From: Algoriphagus sp.
Lineage (GTDB): Bacteria; Bacteroidota; Bacteroidia; Cytophagales; Cyclobacteriaceae
DNA: 32,363 bases
Assembly (NCBI GenBank): GCA_030833985.1
Contig: JAURGC010000010.1
Coordinates: forward strand, 1 to 32,363
Direction of reading: 5' to 3'
The translations under genes were made by a program, and so were the position numbers. Positions within the stretch are counted from its first letter, which is position 1. Each line of letters opens with the position of its first letter. The notes under the pieces are model-generated. The model was not told where the DNA came from. It worked only from the letters and a program-made list of their open reading frames with translations, and ran no database searches. Shown piece after piece: positions 1 through 8,335 of the stretch.

Positions 1-256
1 AATGAAGCAATAAATCTTCTGAATTACTCTCGGGTTCAACTTCTTCTTTCTCTTCAACTTCAATACTAGAAAATAGTGCCTCAATCCCTTGGATGGAATC
101 ATGGGTTTGCTTTAGCTGCTCACCTGCTATGGAAGTGGAAACAGGTGTTTCTAATGCTATAAGTGTGGACCAGTCTAATGATACTACCTCCCCTGAACCT
201 TGAACCGAAAGGAACACCCGTAAAAGCAGAGTAAACAAACTGGAAATAAAAATCAT
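1..256 (-). CDS. secreted protein of unknown function, N-terminal fragment
   Basis: An open frame of 85 codons runs from an ATG at 256-254 off the left edge without a stop. The N-terminus (MIFISSLFTLLLRVFLSVQG) looks like a signal peptide: a short polar start, a hydrophobic core, then small residues at about 18-20. The mature part seen so far is acidic and low in complexity, with a Glu/Val-rich stretch (residues 63-78), and no domain can be recognised. The divergent neighbour starts more than 400 nt away. This could be a periplasmic or outer-membrane protein. The reading frame and signal-like start are seen directly; that it is a real gene is inferred from these alone. Confidence 0.45.
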   Translation of the reverse strand, partial: MIFISSLFTLLLRVFLSVQGSGEVVSLDWSTLIALETPVSTSIAGEQLKQTHDSIQGIEALFSSIEVEEKEEVEPESNSEDLLLH

Positions 257-672
257 AATACCACGAAAATCGATGCAAATTAGAGTTAATCAATTAAAAA
301 CAAAACTAATTTAAATGATATTGATAATTTTGATAAATATCGATTGTAGATAAATGGATTTGAGGTCAAAATTGATTAACAAATCAATTCCATGGGCTCA
401 ACAAAAGACTATCTGAAATGGTATCTATCAGGCTAGATAGTGCTTTTTTAAGAATCAATTTAAAAAAAATTATCCCAACCCCTCCCTATCAATAGTTCAA
501 TTAAATTTACTAAAGAACCAAGAAGTAAATTTTAACCTATTAAAATTTCTCTTTTCCTCTCCATTACAGCTTTTGTTTTTCTTGTACAAAGGTCCTACCA
601 CAGGTAGTAGATTATTTATACCTTGCTTTTCTTCGTAAGAATTTTCTCAATTTCGATCTTCATTTAGGTAGA
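257..672. other. AT-rich intergenic region between divergent genes
   Basis: This stretch has no convincing ORF. It is strongly AT-rich, with a weak hairpin at 408-441 (ACTATCT pairing with AGATAGT across a 20-nt loop) followed by six T at 444-449. There is no plus-strand gene upstream to be terminated by it. A TTG at 623-625 followed 21 nt later by TCAATTTC (647-654) is only a poor match to a Bacteroidota promoter for the gene at 673. It should also hold the promoter of the leftward gene, but no good match was found. Confidence 0.5.
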
Positions 673-1272
673 ATGAAACAACTAGGCATACTTATTTTTG
701 ACGAAGTGGAAGTATTGGATTTTGCGGGACCATTTGAGGTATTTTCAGTCGCTAACCAGCTGTCCAATTACCAACTTCTCCAAATACATACTCTGAGCAT
801 AGAGGAACAAAAAATCCATGCGAAAAACGGGCTTCAATTAGTGGCTGATCAACGGTTGGAACAAGTGGCAAGGCTGGACTACCTGGTTCTTCCCGGTGGG
901 GATGGGAGTAAATTTGTGATTCAAAATCAACTTGCTGTAGAAAAACTACAAAACTTAATTCAACATGCCCGTTGGACTATGTCCGTTTGTTCGGGTGCTA
1001 GAATCCTTGGAAAAGCTGGTTTTTTGGATAAAAAACCCTATTGCACGCATCGGGAGGTATTTGGTAGTATGCAGGAAATTGTGCCGACAGGCATTCCACA
1101 ACCTTCGCAGCGTTACGTACAAAGCGATGCCCGAATTTGGACCTCAGCAGGTGTCTCAGCAGGAATAGATCTTGCTCTAGACCTCACCAAACTTACCTTT
1201 GGAGAAGATTTGGCACTCAAAACAGCTACTTATATGGAATACCTTCCTTACCTCGAAAAACATGCTAGCTAA
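673..1272 (+). CDS. DJ-1/PfpI family protein, isonitrile hydratase/GlxA-like
   Basis: A single-domain class I glutamine-amidotransferase-like protein of 199 residues. It opens with the family pattern GILIFDEVEVLDFAGPFEVF, has a PGG strand-loop (74-76), and carries the nucleophile elbow SVCSGA with Cys106, followed by His126 in PYCTH. The C-terminal TSAGVSAGIDLAL (157-169) is typical of the isonitrile-hydratase/AraC-type GATase1 branch. There is no DNA-binding domain after it, so it is not a full GlxA regulator. Asp16 matches the acid of Pseudomonas isonitrile hydratase InhA. Substrate cannot be deduced; isonitrile hydration, thiol or glyoxal chemistry are all possible. It overlaps the next gene by 11 nt, so the two are probably translated together. 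Confidence 0.8.
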   Translation: MKQLGILIFDEVEVLDFAGPFEVFSVANQLSNYQLLQIHTLSIEEQKIHAKNGLQLVADQRLEQVARLDYLVLPGGDGSKFVIQNQLAVEKLQNLIQHARWTMSVCSGARILGKAGFLDKKPYCTHREVFGSMQEIVPTGIPQPSQRYVQSDARIWTSAGVSAGIDLALDLTKLTFGEDLALKTATYMEYLPYLEKHAS

Positions 1273-1579
1273 TACCCCTGCTCCTCCCTACTACGCGGTA
1301 ATTTTCACCACCTATCGAACAGCTACCGATTCAGCCTACGAAGAAATGGCAAAAGAAATGGTTCGACTTGTCACCTTGCAACCTGGTTATTTAGGTCATG
1401 AGAGTGCACGAAATGAACTTGGAATCACGATTTCTTATTGGGAGAGTCTGGAAGCTATCAAAGCCTGGAAAGTACAATCCTACCATCAACTGGCACAGAA
1501 ATACGGTAGAGAAAAATGGTATACTGCATTTAAAACACGCATAGCGTTAGTAGAACGAGATTATGGGATGAATACCTAA
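1262..1579 (+). CDS. ABM-fold antibiotic biosynthesis monooxygenase-like protein (COG2329)
   Basis: A small protein of 105 residues that resembles HmoA-type ABM-domain proteins (dimeric ferredoxin-like fold). Recognisable features are the strand YYAVIFTTYRT near the start, the QPGYLGHESARNE stretch, ITISYWESLEAIKAWK, and a C-terminal YGREKWYTAFKTRIALVERDYG. The ATG at 1262 was chosen over an in-frame upstream start at 1199 because the latter lies deep in the preceding gene and the added residues do not resemble the family. It overlaps the DJ-1 gene by 11 nt, suggesting coupling. Members may oxidise small aromatic or quinone compounds or degrade haem; which applies here is not visible. Confidence 0.8.
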   Translation: MLANTPAPPYYAVIFTTYRTATDSAYEEMAKEMVRLVTLQPGYLGHESARNELGITISYWESLEAIKAWKVQSYHQLAQKYGREKWYTAFKTRIALVERDYGMNT

Positions 1580-1587
1580 TGAGAGGA

Positions 1588-2106
1588 TCAACCTCCTAGT
1601 TCCAATTCCCGCTTGAGCTGCTTTACACGATCTCGAATATCTAGCGTAGCAGGATCTAAATGGAGAGAAGTTGCCTTTAAAAAGTCAACCACCGCACCTT
1701 CGTGATCCCTAGACTTGCCCTCCTCTAGGGTTACGTACCGCATAGTGGACCAAAGCACGGTCTTTAACTGGGTTTTGGAGTCATCGGTCAGGTAATATTC
1801 CACCATAATGGTATTGGTATTGTACCAGAGGATTCGGCTAAAAATCCTCACCCACTCCCCAACCATGGCCGGTTTTACATAACTGATGTTGTGATTGTAC
1901 ACCACCCAAGCCGCCTTATACACTCGAATTAAATCTACTATTTCCAATCCATATAGTTTTGGAACCTGGTCCTCACGGGCATTAAAAAAGTAGTCAAAAT
2001 ACTTCGCATTGTTGAGGTGACGCAGAGGATCGCAGTCCTGAAAGCGGATGACAACCCGACTTTCTGTTTCCTTCGGATACTGCTTCTGGGAATCGTAATT
2101 AAACAT
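1588..2106 (-). CDS. acyl-CoA thioesterase, 4HBT hotdog family
   Basis: The 172-residue product begins its domain at about residue 17 with VVIRFQDCDPLRHLNNAKYF, the YbgC/FadM-like signature with Asp26 as the likely catalytic acid and the HLNN helix start. It is longer than the usual 130-140 residues, with a short charged C-terminal tail. The family hydrolyses acyl-CoA or hydroxybenzoyl-CoA thioesters in the cytoplasm. Its ATG overlaps the end of the nicotinamidase gene by 8 nt, so it is the third gene of the pncB-pncA operon. Its link to NAD salvage is not obvious and may be only transcriptional. Confidence 0.82.
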   Translation of the reverse strand: MFNYDSQKQYPKETESRVVIRFQDCDPLRHLNNAKYFDYFFNAREDQVPKLYGLEIVDLIRVYKAAWVVYNHNISYVKPAMVGEWVRIFSRILWYNTNTIMVEYYLTDDSKTQLKTVLWSTMRYVTLEEGKSRDHEGAVVDFLKATSLHLDPATLDIRDRVKQLKRELELGG

Positions 2107-2740
2107 ATTTAGCTAAGTTTTTGCTTTCCAGACAAACAATGCCTGCTGCTTTCAATTCTTCAATGGCTAACTTCCCATCTCCCGGCTGGAGATTGACGGC
2201 TCGAGTAGCATCTGTAATCAAGAAGGTTTCAAACCCCAAAGTTTTAGCATCCAAAGCCGTGAATTTCACACAATAATCTAGCGCTAGTCCAGCAATAAAA
2301 ACACGACGAATACCTCCTAATAAAAGGTAATTTCTAAGTCCAGTATCTTCTCTTCGTGCATTGTCAAAAAATCCAGAATACGAATCCACTTGGGGATTTT
2401 TTCCTTTCTTAAAAATGGACTTCCACCGGCTTCGATCTAGACTTTCTGGAAAATCAGCACCTTTAGTGCCTTCTACACAATGGATTGGCCAAAGAATTTG
2501 GGACAATCCCTCCAAAATAATCTGTTCGCCAGGTTGAGTGCCTGCATGATTAGCAGCAAAACTTCCGTGCTGAGCAGGATGCCAATCTTGAGTAGCAACA
2601 ATTGAATCAAAATAGGGTTGCAAGGAGTCAATAATGGGCAAAATCTCATCTCCTTGAGGAACAGCCAATGCTCCTCCTGGGAGAAAATCGTGTTGAACAT
2701 CCACCAAAATCAAGGCAGTATCAGGACTCATTTTTTTCAT
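2099..2740 (-). CDS. pncA: nicotinamidase
   Basis: Isochorismatase-fold hydrolase of 213 residues that deamidates nicotinamide to nicotinate. The catalytic triad is visible: Asp14 in ILVDVQHDF, Lys112 in IFKKGKNP, and Cys157 in LALDYCVKF. Metal ligands match the family: Asp52, His54 and His58 in QDWHPAQH and His87 in PIHCVEGT. Length fits E. coli PncA. The stop of pncB lies one nucleotide upstream of its ATG, and its own end overlaps the thioesterase gene, so the three are one transcription unit. Together with pncB it forms the two-step Preiss-Handler salvage from nicotinamide. Confidence 0.95.
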   Translation of the reverse strand: MKKMSPDTALILVDVQHDFLPGGALAVPQGDEILPIIDSLQPYFDSIVATQDWHPAQHGSFAANHAGTQPGEQIILEGLSQILWPIHCVEGTKGADFPESLDRSRWKSIFKKGKNPQVDSYSGFFDNARREDTGLRNYLLLGGIRRVFIAGLALDYCVKFTALDAKTLGFETFLITDATRAVNLQPGDGKLAIEELKAAGIVCLESKNLAKYV

Positions 2741-2741
2741 T

Positions 2742-4214
2742 TCAATTTGATTTAGCAGCTAGAACCAATTCCATACGGAGCTGATGAAGTTGCTCCTCCA
2801 ACCCCACCGGATATACATGAGGATTGATTAGGCGTTTGTGCGTTTTATCAAATGCTTCCAATTGAAGGGTAGCTCTCTCTCGAATTTCTAACAGGCTGGG
2901 AAGTGAGTAAACCAACTCCCCTTTTCTAAAAATAGGCTTTAATAGTTCTTCCTCCTCGTAAAAAGAAGGCATCAACCGCTTGCGCTGAGTGGCATCATTG
3001 GGGTCAATAATGATTATTCCTTGAGGATTTATTGACTGCCCCTCCAAATACAGCATATCCGCCACTGCCTTCCCTTTACTAAAGTAACGCCTCACCTTAT
3101 GAATGCCTGGGATATTGATTTTTAAAGATTGTTGGGACACTTTCACCTTCGGTTCCCAGATTCCATTTTCATTTTTTACTGCGGATAGTTTGTAAACCGC
3201 ACCCAAGGCAGGCTGATCAAATGCAGTGACCAACTTGGTACCCACTCCCCATACATCAATCGCCGCATCCTGTGATTTTAAGGAGGAGATGATGTACTCA
3301 TCTAGATCATTGGAGGCGTAAACTTTTGCATTTGGAAAGCCAGCATTATCTAGTAATTGTCGGGCCTGAACTGAAAAATAGGCCAAATCACCTGAATCAA
3401 TTCGAATTCCTAACATCTCCTTCCCCTTTTCACGGAGACTTAATCCTACTTGGATAGCATTTTTCACACCAGTGAGCGTATCGTAGGTATCTACCAAAAA
3501 CACACATTGGTCAGGAAAGGCTTCTGCATATGCATAAAATGCTTCTAATTCAGAATCAAAGGAAAGGATCCAGCTATGGGCATGGGTTCCTGAAACAGGA
3601 ATTCCAAATAATTTCCCAGCCATCACATTGCTGGTAGAACTGCAACCTCCAATATAAGAAGCCCTGCTAGCAGCAAGAGCACCATCAATCCCTTGCGCTC
3701 TTCGCAAGCCAAACTCCAATACCGGTGCACCTTGAGTCGCCAAATTAATACGTGCCGCCTTCGTCGCAATCAGCGTTTGAAAATTGAGAATATTGAGAAG
3801 CGGGGTCTCTAGTAATTGGCATTGAATCAATGTCCCTTTTACTTGTACCAAAGGAGCATTTGGAAATACCACCGTCCCTTCCTCTACCGCATCCATGTCA
3901 CAAGTAAATCGCAGTTCTTTCAGGTAAACCAAGAAGGCTTCCACAAATAGAGGACTCCCGTCTTTTTGCTTCATCTGTCGGAGGTATTCCAACTCAGATT
4001 CGCCGAATCGAAGATTTTTACAAAAATCCACTACGTAATCCAGTCCTGCAGCAAGCGTAAACCCTCCTTCAAAAGGATTCTTCCTGAAAAATAAGTTAAA
4101 TACCGCTTCTTGCTCCCCTTTTCCTGACTTCCAATAGGCATAGGCCATGGTCAGTTGGTAAAAATCTGTCAGCAGCACAAGGTTACTTTGATAGAGGTCT
4201 TTCGTGATTTTCAT
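2742..4214 (-). CDS. pncB: nicotinate phosphoribosyltransferase
   Basis: A 490-residue cytoplasmic enzyme that converts nicotinate and PRPP to nicotinate mononucleotide, usually with ATP. The N-terminus has LLTDFYQLTMAYAYW, characteristic of the family. The core has EFGLRRAQG, then GTHAHSWIL with the phosphorylatable-histidine region, FLVDTYDTL, and the PRPP-side GIRIDSGDLAYFS. Length is typical of the long bacterial/eukaryotic NAPRTase form. It is first in the operon with pncA and the thioesterase. A candidate promoter lies at 4238-4271. There is no sign of damage. Confidence 0.95.
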   Translation of the reverse strand: MKITKDLYQSNLVLLTDFYQLTMAYAYWKSGKGEQEAVFNLFFRKNPFEGGFTLAAGLDYVVDFCKNLRFGESELEYLRQMKQKDGSPLFVEAFLVYLKELRFTCDMDAVEEGTVVFPNAPLVQVKGTLIQCQLLETPLLNILNFQTLIATKAARINLATQGAPVLEFGLRRAQGIDGALAASRASYIGGCSSTSNVMAGKLFGIPVSGTHAHSWILSFDSELEAFYAYAEAFPDQCVFLVDTYDTLTGVKNAIQVGLSLREKGKEMLGIRIDSGDLAYFSVQARQLLDNAGFPNAKVYASNDLDEYIISSLKSQDAAIDVWGVGTKLVTAFDQPALGAVYKLSAVKNENGIWEPKVKVSQQSLKINIPGIHKVRRYFSKGKAVADMLYLEGQSINPQGIIIIDPNDATQRKRLMPSFYEEEELLKPIFRKGELVYSLPSLLEIRERATLQLEAFDKTHKRLINPHVYPVGLEEQLHQLRMELVLAAKSN

Positions 4215-4237
4215 TAAAAAGGAAGAATAATGAACTG

Positions 4238-4271
4238 TAAAACTACAAACTATTTTACCCGCAAATTCAAA
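4238..4271 (-). promoter_or_regulatory. candidate promoter of the pncB-pncA operon
   Basis: Reading leftward, TTTG (4271-4268), a 22-nt spacer and TAGTTTTA (4245-4238) match the Bacteroidota pattern TTTG...TAnnTTTG with one mismatch in the -7 box. The box ends 23 nt before the pncB ATG. The -33 element would lie inside the end of the EamA gene. This is a moderate match only. Confidence 0.35.
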
Positions 4272-5188
4272 AGGATGCCAATGAATACCAATACCATCCC
4301 AATATAGGACAGGATAGGGAAGGTCTCTCCAAATAAAAGAAATCCAAAAATTAAGGCATAGACCACTCCTAAGTAACTTAAACTAGAAATACGAGATACA
4401 TTTCCTGACTGGTAGGCCAAAGTCATAAAGTATTGCGCATTTTGCGTACAAAACCCAATCCACAACAAAATCAACCAATCCCATCCTAAAGGTGTTACCC
4501 AATCAAAATACATCAATACAGTCGCAATAGGTAGGGTAACCAAGGGGAAATAAAAAATAATTACCAAAGGATGTTCGATTCCTTTCAGTTTCCGGATCAG
4601 ATTGTATGCTATGCCAGAAGCTAAAGCGGATACCAACCCCATCGCAGCACTCAATCCGTCTACACGTGGATCGACTCCCTGAATCAATAAAACCCCGACA
4701 AAGGCTAAACCAAAATATACAAACTGCCTTGCCTTTACTTTCTCTTTGAGGATAAAAATACCCAAGATAGTCGTAAATATGGGAGACAAGTACTGCAAAG
4801 TTACCGCTGTAGCCAAGGGAATGCGTTGGAGGGTATAGAAAAATAAAATCAAACTAGTGGAACCGACAATACCTCTAGCTACCAAGCTAAGTTTCTGTGT
4901 TCCAAAAAGTGGGATTCCTTTTTTTCGTAAAACCAACACCGTAAATACGGCACTGAATACAGACCTAAACCATACAATTTCAATGGCCGGGATATGCGGG
5001 ATAAATTTGACTGACACATTCATCAGCGCAAAAAATACGCTTGCCAAGAGCATGGACTGTACTGGACTTAATTTTATGGTCAAAGCGTCAAACAAGTGAT
5101 AATTAGACAAAACTACATGATTCTTCCTAGCTTGACTTAGAAAAGTAAGGCTTTTGAAAAAACCTTCTACCATCAAAAACTGTTTCAA
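4250..5188 (-). CDS. DMT superfamily transporter, EamA domains
   Basis: An integral membrane protein with two EamA repeats and about ten hydrophobic segments; the first complete one starts near SMLLASVFFALMNVSVKF. The pattern AIEIVWFRSVFSAVFTVLVL and the repeated GIFILKEKV / GFLLFGETF ends of each half are typical of drug/metabolite exporters. Substrate is unknown. The ATG at 5188 gives a 45-residue polar and unconvincing leader and leaves only 9 nt to the divergent peroxiredoxin start. The true start is probably further in, for example Met46 at 5053 or a nearby non-ATG codon around LTIKLSPVQ. Confidence 0.85.
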   Translation of the reverse strand: MKQFLMVEGFFKSLTFLSQARKNHVVLSNYHLFDALTIKLSPVQSMLLASVFFALMNVSVKFIPHIPAIEIVWFRSVFSAVFTVLVLRKKGIPLFGTQKLSLVARGIVGSTSLILFFYTLQRIPLATAVTLQYLSPIFTTILGIFILKEKVKARQFVYFGLAFVGVLLIQGVDPRVDGLSAAMGLVSALASGIAYNLIRKLKGIEHPLVIIFYFPLVTLPIATVLMYFDWVTPLGWDWLILLWIGFCTQNAQYFMTLAYQSGNVSRISSLSYLGVVYALIFGFLLFGETFPILSYIGMVLVFIGILLNLRVK

Positions 5189-5197
5189 TTAAAAAAT

Positions 5198-5647
5198 ATG
5201 GCTTTATCTAGTGGAGCAATTGCTCCAGATTTTTCTCTTCCAGCTACGACAGTAGGTGAAATTTCGCTTTCCAAAGACTTGGGAGGTAAATCTGTGATCC
5301 TCTATTTTTACCCGAAGGATTTTACACCAGGGTGTACCACTGAGGCCTGCGAATTTCGAGACCAGTTTGCTGCCTTTCGAGATCTAGACATTCCTATTTT
5401 TGGAATCAGCCGAGATAGCTTAAGCTCGCACGAAAAATTTAAAAAAATTCATAACCTTCCCTTCGAACTCTTAGCAGATGAATCGGGGAAAGTTTGTAAA
5501 GCTTATGACGCACTTCTCCCTTTAATTAAAATGCCTACGCGAGTAACCTACCTTCTGGATAGCAACCATCGTATTGCTGGAGTATTTCAAGGTCTATTTG
5601 AAAACAAGGCTCACGTAGCAGCAATGATCAAGCAGCTCAAGCAATAA
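5198..5647 (+). CDS. bcp: thioredoxin-dependent peroxiredoxin, Bcp/PrxQ type
   Basis: A 149-residue AhpC/TSA-fold peroxidase that reduces hydrogen peroxide and organic peroxides. It has the peroxidatic motif YPKDFTPGCTTEACEFRD, with Cys46 as the peroxidatic cysteine and Cys51 as the likely resolving cysteine, the atypical two-Cys arrangement of E. coli Bcp. FGISRDSLSSHEKF, following, is also family-typical. No signal peptide, so cytoplasmic. It is a single gene, divergent from the EamA transporter and convergent with the LolD-like gene. No clear promoter box was found in the very short upstream gap. Confidence 0.93.
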   Translation: MALSSGAIAPDFSLPATTVGEISLSKDLGGKSVILYFYPKDFTPGCTTEACEFRDQFAAFRDLDIPIFGISRDSLSSHEKFKKIHNLPFELLADESGKVCKAYDALLPLIKMPTRVTYLLDSNHRIAGVFQGLFENKAHVAAMIKQLKQ

Positions 5648-5773
5648 GGTGATTACCTTCGATCATGCCAATGGGATAAAAGTTGTATGACTTACTTCGA
5701 ATACTCATCAACAGACGCTTGCCCAAGTCCAAGGCTGGTTACTAATTCCCAAGCGGATAATTAGAAAATTTAA

Positions 5774-6430
5774 TTAACCACCGAAAATTCGTCCATCCTT
5801 CATAATTACCTTTCTGTCAGCCATGGCCGCCAACTCTTCGTTGTGTGTGACAATGACAAAAGAAAGTTGAAACTTATCTCGTAATTTAAAAAATAAGTCA
5901 TGCAGGGCTCTTGCATTGCTAGTATCTAGATTTCCACTCGGTTCATCTGCAAAAATAAAATCTGGATTATTGATCAGGGCTCGGGCCACGGCAACCCGCT
6001 GTTGTTCTCCCCCTGATAGTTCGGATGGCTTATGATCCAAACGATGTTCAATACCCAAAATTTCACCTAATTCTTTCCCACGGATTTTCAGGGCTTTCTC
6101 CTCTTTACCTTGAATAAAACCAGGAATACATATGTTTTCCAGTGCAGTGAATTCAGGGAGAAGGTTATGAAATTGAAAGACAAAGCCAATTCTAGAATTT
6201 CGAAATTCTGCCAATGAATCCCCTTTCAAAAGCAATAAATTTTGTTCATCAAGCGAAAGTTCTCCCAGATCTGGGCGATCTAAGGTTCCTAGGATATGAA
6301 GCAGCGTACTTTTTCCTGCTCCTGAAGCGCCTACTATAGACACAATTTCTCCCTTTGAAATTTCTAAATCCACCCCTTTCAAAACTTCCAGTGAACCGTA
6401 CGATTTGTGAATACCTTTGGCAATCAGCAT
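5774..6430 (-). CDS. lolD: ABC transporter ATP-binding protein, LolD/MacB family
   Basis: A 218-residue ATPase with all ABC motifs: Walker [10 protein letters not shown] (34-42), Q-loop [10 protein letters not shown] (86-94), signature LSGGEQQR (138-145), Walker B FIFADEP with the catalytic Glu, DxSGNLD, and a His switch in VTHN. The [15 protein letters not shown] stretch and overall length place it in the lipoprotein-release (LolD) or MacB-type group that pairs with FtsX-like permeases. No permease adjoins it; a LolC/E-type permease lies 25 kb away at the right edge of the window and could be its partner. It converges with bcp and diverges from sucC. Confidence 0.85.
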   Translation of the reverse strand: MLIAKGIHKSYGSLEVLKGVDLEISKGEIVSIVGASGAGKSTLLHILGTLDRPDLGELSLDEQNLLLLKGDSLAEFRNSRIGFVFQFHNLLPEFTALENICIPGFIQGKEEKALKIRGKELGEILGIEHRLDHKPSELSGGEQQRVAVARALINNPDFIFADEPSGNLDTSNARALHDLFFKLRDKFQLSFVIVTHNEELAAMADRKVIMKDGRIFGG

Positions 6431-6518
6431 GCAAATAATTTTAATTTTTTTAAATGTAAAACAAATCCTTCTAAACCAGGAATTAACAGGCTGTTTTCCA
6501 AAAAATCAAGGATTCCAG

Positions 6519-6550
6519 TTTGCTATATTGCCATTACCCGCTTATCTTCG
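6519..6550 (+). promoter_or_regulatory. Bacteroidota-type promoter of sucC
   Basis: TTTG at 6519-6522, a 20-nt spacer, then TATCTTCG at 6543-6550 (consensus TAnnTTTG with one mismatch). The box ends 17 nt before the ATG at 6568, implying a very short leader. This supports 6568 over the in-frame start at 6520, which would lie inside the promoter. Confidence 0.65.
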
Positions 6551-6567
6551 GGCAAAAATTTCCCCAG

Positions 6568-7776
6568 ATGAATATTCACGAATATCAGGCTAAAGAGGTA
6601 TTAAAAGGATATGGAGTTCGTATCCAAGAGGGTATGGTAGCCAGCACCCCAGAAGAAGCACATGAAGCAGCGATAAAGCTCAACGCGCAAACCGGTACTT
6701 CTTGGTTCGTGATCAAAGCACAGATTCACGCAGGAGGTAGAGGCAAAGGTGAAGTGCAAGAAACAGGCTCCAGAGGGGTAGTTCTTGCCAAGAAATTGGA
6801 GGAGGTAAAAGAAAAAGCAGCAGCTATATTGGGAGGAACCTTGGTAACCATCCAAACAGGCGCTGAAGGTAAGAAGGTAAATAAGGTATTGATCGCAGAG
6901 GATGTGTACTATCCTGGGGCATCCGAACCAAAAGAATATTACCTATCTATTCTATTGGATAGAGCCACAGGATCCAACGTGATCATGGCATCTACTGAAG
7001 GAGGAATGGATATCGAGGAAGTAGCTGAGCACCATCCTGAAAAAATCATCAAGGAATGGATAGACCCAAAAGTTGGATTACAAGGTTTTCAAGCACGCAA
7101 AATTGCCTTTAAGCTTGGCTTAAGTGGAACTGCGCACAAAGAGATGGTCAAATTTATCGCTTCCCTTTATGCTGCTTATGTAGGAACCGATTCCTCTCAA
7201 TTTGAAATCAACCCCGTGCTCAAAACTTCTGACGACAAAATTTTGGCAGTAGACGCCAAAGTAAACGTGGATGACAATGCACTTTACCGTCAGCCTAAGC
7301 TAGCTGAATTGAGAGACTTGGCAGAGGAAGATCCTTTGGAAGTAGAGGCAGGTGAGTCTGGTCTAAACTATGTGAAATTGGACGGTAATGTGGGCTGTAT
7401 GGTCAATGGAGCAGGTCTTGCAATGGCCACCATGGACATGATCAAACTTTCTGGTGGAGATCCTGCCAACTTCCTAGATGTAGGTGGAGGAGCGAATGCC
7501 ACTACGGTAGAAGCTGGCTTTAGAATCATTTTAAAAGACCCTAACGTAAAAGCCATCCTAATCAATGTATTCGGTGGAATCGTTCGTTGTGACCGTATTG
7601 CCAATGGAGTGGTAGAAGCATACAAATCAATTGGAGACATTCGCGTTCCAATTATTGTTCGACTTCAAGGAACCAATGCTGCCGAAGGAGCAAAAATTAT
7701 TGACGATTCAGGCTTGAAAGTTTTCTCAGCCATTACTTTAAAGGAAGCAGCAGAGCGAGTGAAAGCAGCACTATAA
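6568..7776 (+). CDS. sucC: succinate-CoA ligase (ADP-forming) subunit beta
   Basis: 402 residues, the normal length for SucC. It starts [17 protein letters not shown], followed by the ATP-grasp domain ([26 protein letters not shown]) and the CoA-ligase domain with FLDVGGGA and [16 protein letters not shown]. It performs substrate-level phosphorylation in the TCA cycle with SucD, which is not in this window. The ATG at 6568 was chosen because the family starts exactly there and the promoter box lies just upstream. A tRNA-Arg gene begins 14 nt after its stop and both seem to share the terminator at 7870-7898. Confidence 0.96.
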   Translation: MNIHEYQAKEVLKGYGVRIQEGMVASTPEEAHEAAIKLNAQTGTSWFVIKAQIHAGGRGKGEVQETGSRGVVLAKKLEEVKEKAAAILGGTLVTIQTGAEGKKVNKVLIAEDVYYPGASEPKEYYLSILLDRATGSNVIMASTEGGMDIEEVAEHHPEKIIKEWIDPKVGLQGFQARKIAFKLGLSGTAHKEMVKFIASLYAAYVGTDSSQFEINPVLKTSDDKILAVDAKVNVDDNALYRQPKLAELRDLAEEDPLEVEAGESGLNYVKLDGNVGCMVNGAGLAMATMDMIKLSGGDPANFLDVGGGANATTVEAGFRIILKDPNVKAILINVFGGIVRCDRIANGVVEAYKSIGDIRVPIIVRLQGTNAAEGAKIIDDSGLKVFSAITLKEAAERVKAAL

Positions 7777-7790
7777 CTATAATTAAGTAC

Positions 7791-7864
7791 GCAGACGTAG
7801 TTCAACTGGATAGAATATCGGATTTCGGCTCCGAGGGTTGAGGGTTCGAATCCTTCCGTCTGTA
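7791..7864 (+). tRNA. tRNA-Arg (anticodon TCG)
   Basis: A 74-nt cloverleaf can be folded by eye. The acceptor is GCAGACG with CGTCTGT (one G-T closing pair), the D stem GTTC with GAAT, the anticodon stem TCGGA with TCCGA around loop TTTCGGC, and the T stem GAGGG with CCTTC around TTCGAAT. Discriminator base is A and CCA is not encoded. The anticodon TCG reads CGA and, by wobble, other CGN arginine codons. No promoter box is visible in the 14-nt gap after sucC, so it is probably released from the sucC transcript. Confidence 0.93.
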
Positions 7865-7869
7865 CTTCA

Positions 7870-7898
7870 AAGCTCAAACGAAAGTTTGGGCTTTTTTT
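7870..7898 (+). terminator. intrinsic terminator after sucC and tRNA-Arg
   Basis: A 10-bp stem (AAGCTCAAAC with GTTTGGGCTT, one T-G pair) closed by a GAAA tetraloop and followed by seven T (7892-7898). It starts 5 nt after the tRNA and would end the combined sucC-tRNA transcript. Confidence 0.9.
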
Positions 7899-7939
7899 AT
7901 TTTTCACTAAGGCAACAAAAAATGAAAGCGTGAGAAAGT

Positions 7940-7964
7940 AAAAAAGCAGGAGAAAATCTCCTGC
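7940..7964 (-). terminator. possible minus-strand terminator hairpin
   Basis: GCAGGAG / CTCCTGC (7 bp, 5-nt loop, 7946-7964). Read leftward, it is followed by six T (7945-7940). It is about 370 nt past the ppk1 stop, so it would end either a long ppk1 transcript or an unrecognised short transcript in this gap. Confidence 0.4.
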
Positions 7965-8209
7965 CCTTTATTTGAAAACTAAACCAACTATTATTTTAAC
8001 TACCACAATAGATTCAAAAATAGCACAATTCTAACTAAATCAAAATTCAAGGGAAAAAATTGAACTATTTTATTATTTCAAACTGAATCAGCCAAAATAT
8101 AATCTAATTCAGAATAAAAAAAGATAATTACCCCACTTATACCCAAGTAAGTTCTGTTTGTTTTGTTTGGACTACTTTAGGTTTAAAAAATCATTTGAAT
8201 CGCTACAGC

Positions 8210-8241
8210 CTACCGAGTAATAGCAATTACCACTTCGGTAG
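8210..8241. repeat. imperfect two-part hairpin of unknown role
   Basis: CTACCGA (8210-8216) pairs with TCGGTAG (8235-8241), and directly inside it GTAAT pairs with ATTAC around loop AGCA, with a 4-nt bulge CACT on the right arm. No T-run follows on either strand, so it is not a terminator. It could be part of a structured RNA or a protein-binding site. Confidence 0.4.
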
Positions 8242-8296
8242 CTACACACCAGACTTAGTTTAGAATACCGATTTGTAGCTTAAACTTCAGGTTCAT

Positions 8297-8318
8297 TTTT
8301 TTTATTGCAATAAAAAAA
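8297..8318 (-). terminator. palindrome downstream of ppk1, possible terminator
   Basis: A perfect 22-nt palindrome of T-tract, ATTGCAAT and A-tract, flanked by CAGG (8289-8292) and CCTG (8320-8323), begins 18 nt past the ppk1 stop. A run of seven T follows GTCAGGC when read leftward. Its all-AT arms make it a weak terminator candidate. Confidence 0.35.
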
Positions 8319-8335
8319 GCCTGACTAACTTGGAT

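Larger units (their letters stand above)
7899..8335. other. AT-rich intergenic region with three inverted repeats
   Basis: There is no ORF worth calling. Structures seen are a 7-bp hairpin GCAGGAG-AAAAT-CTCCTGC (7946-7964), which on the minus strand is followed by six T; a two-part hairpin at 8210-8241; and a 22-nt palindrome at 8297-8318 next to the ppk1 stop. It lies between convergent sucC/tRNA and ppk1. A small RNA or a decayed element cannot be excluded. Confidence 0.5.

Noticed and set aside
408-449. Hairpin plus six T as a terminator
   Set aside because: No plus-strand gene precedes it, the stem is 7 bp with a 20-nt loop, and shorter alternative folds compete.
5648-5773. Possible small gene between bcp and lolD
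   Set aside because: No open frame with a plausible start or composition, and no terminator was recognised in this short convergent gap.
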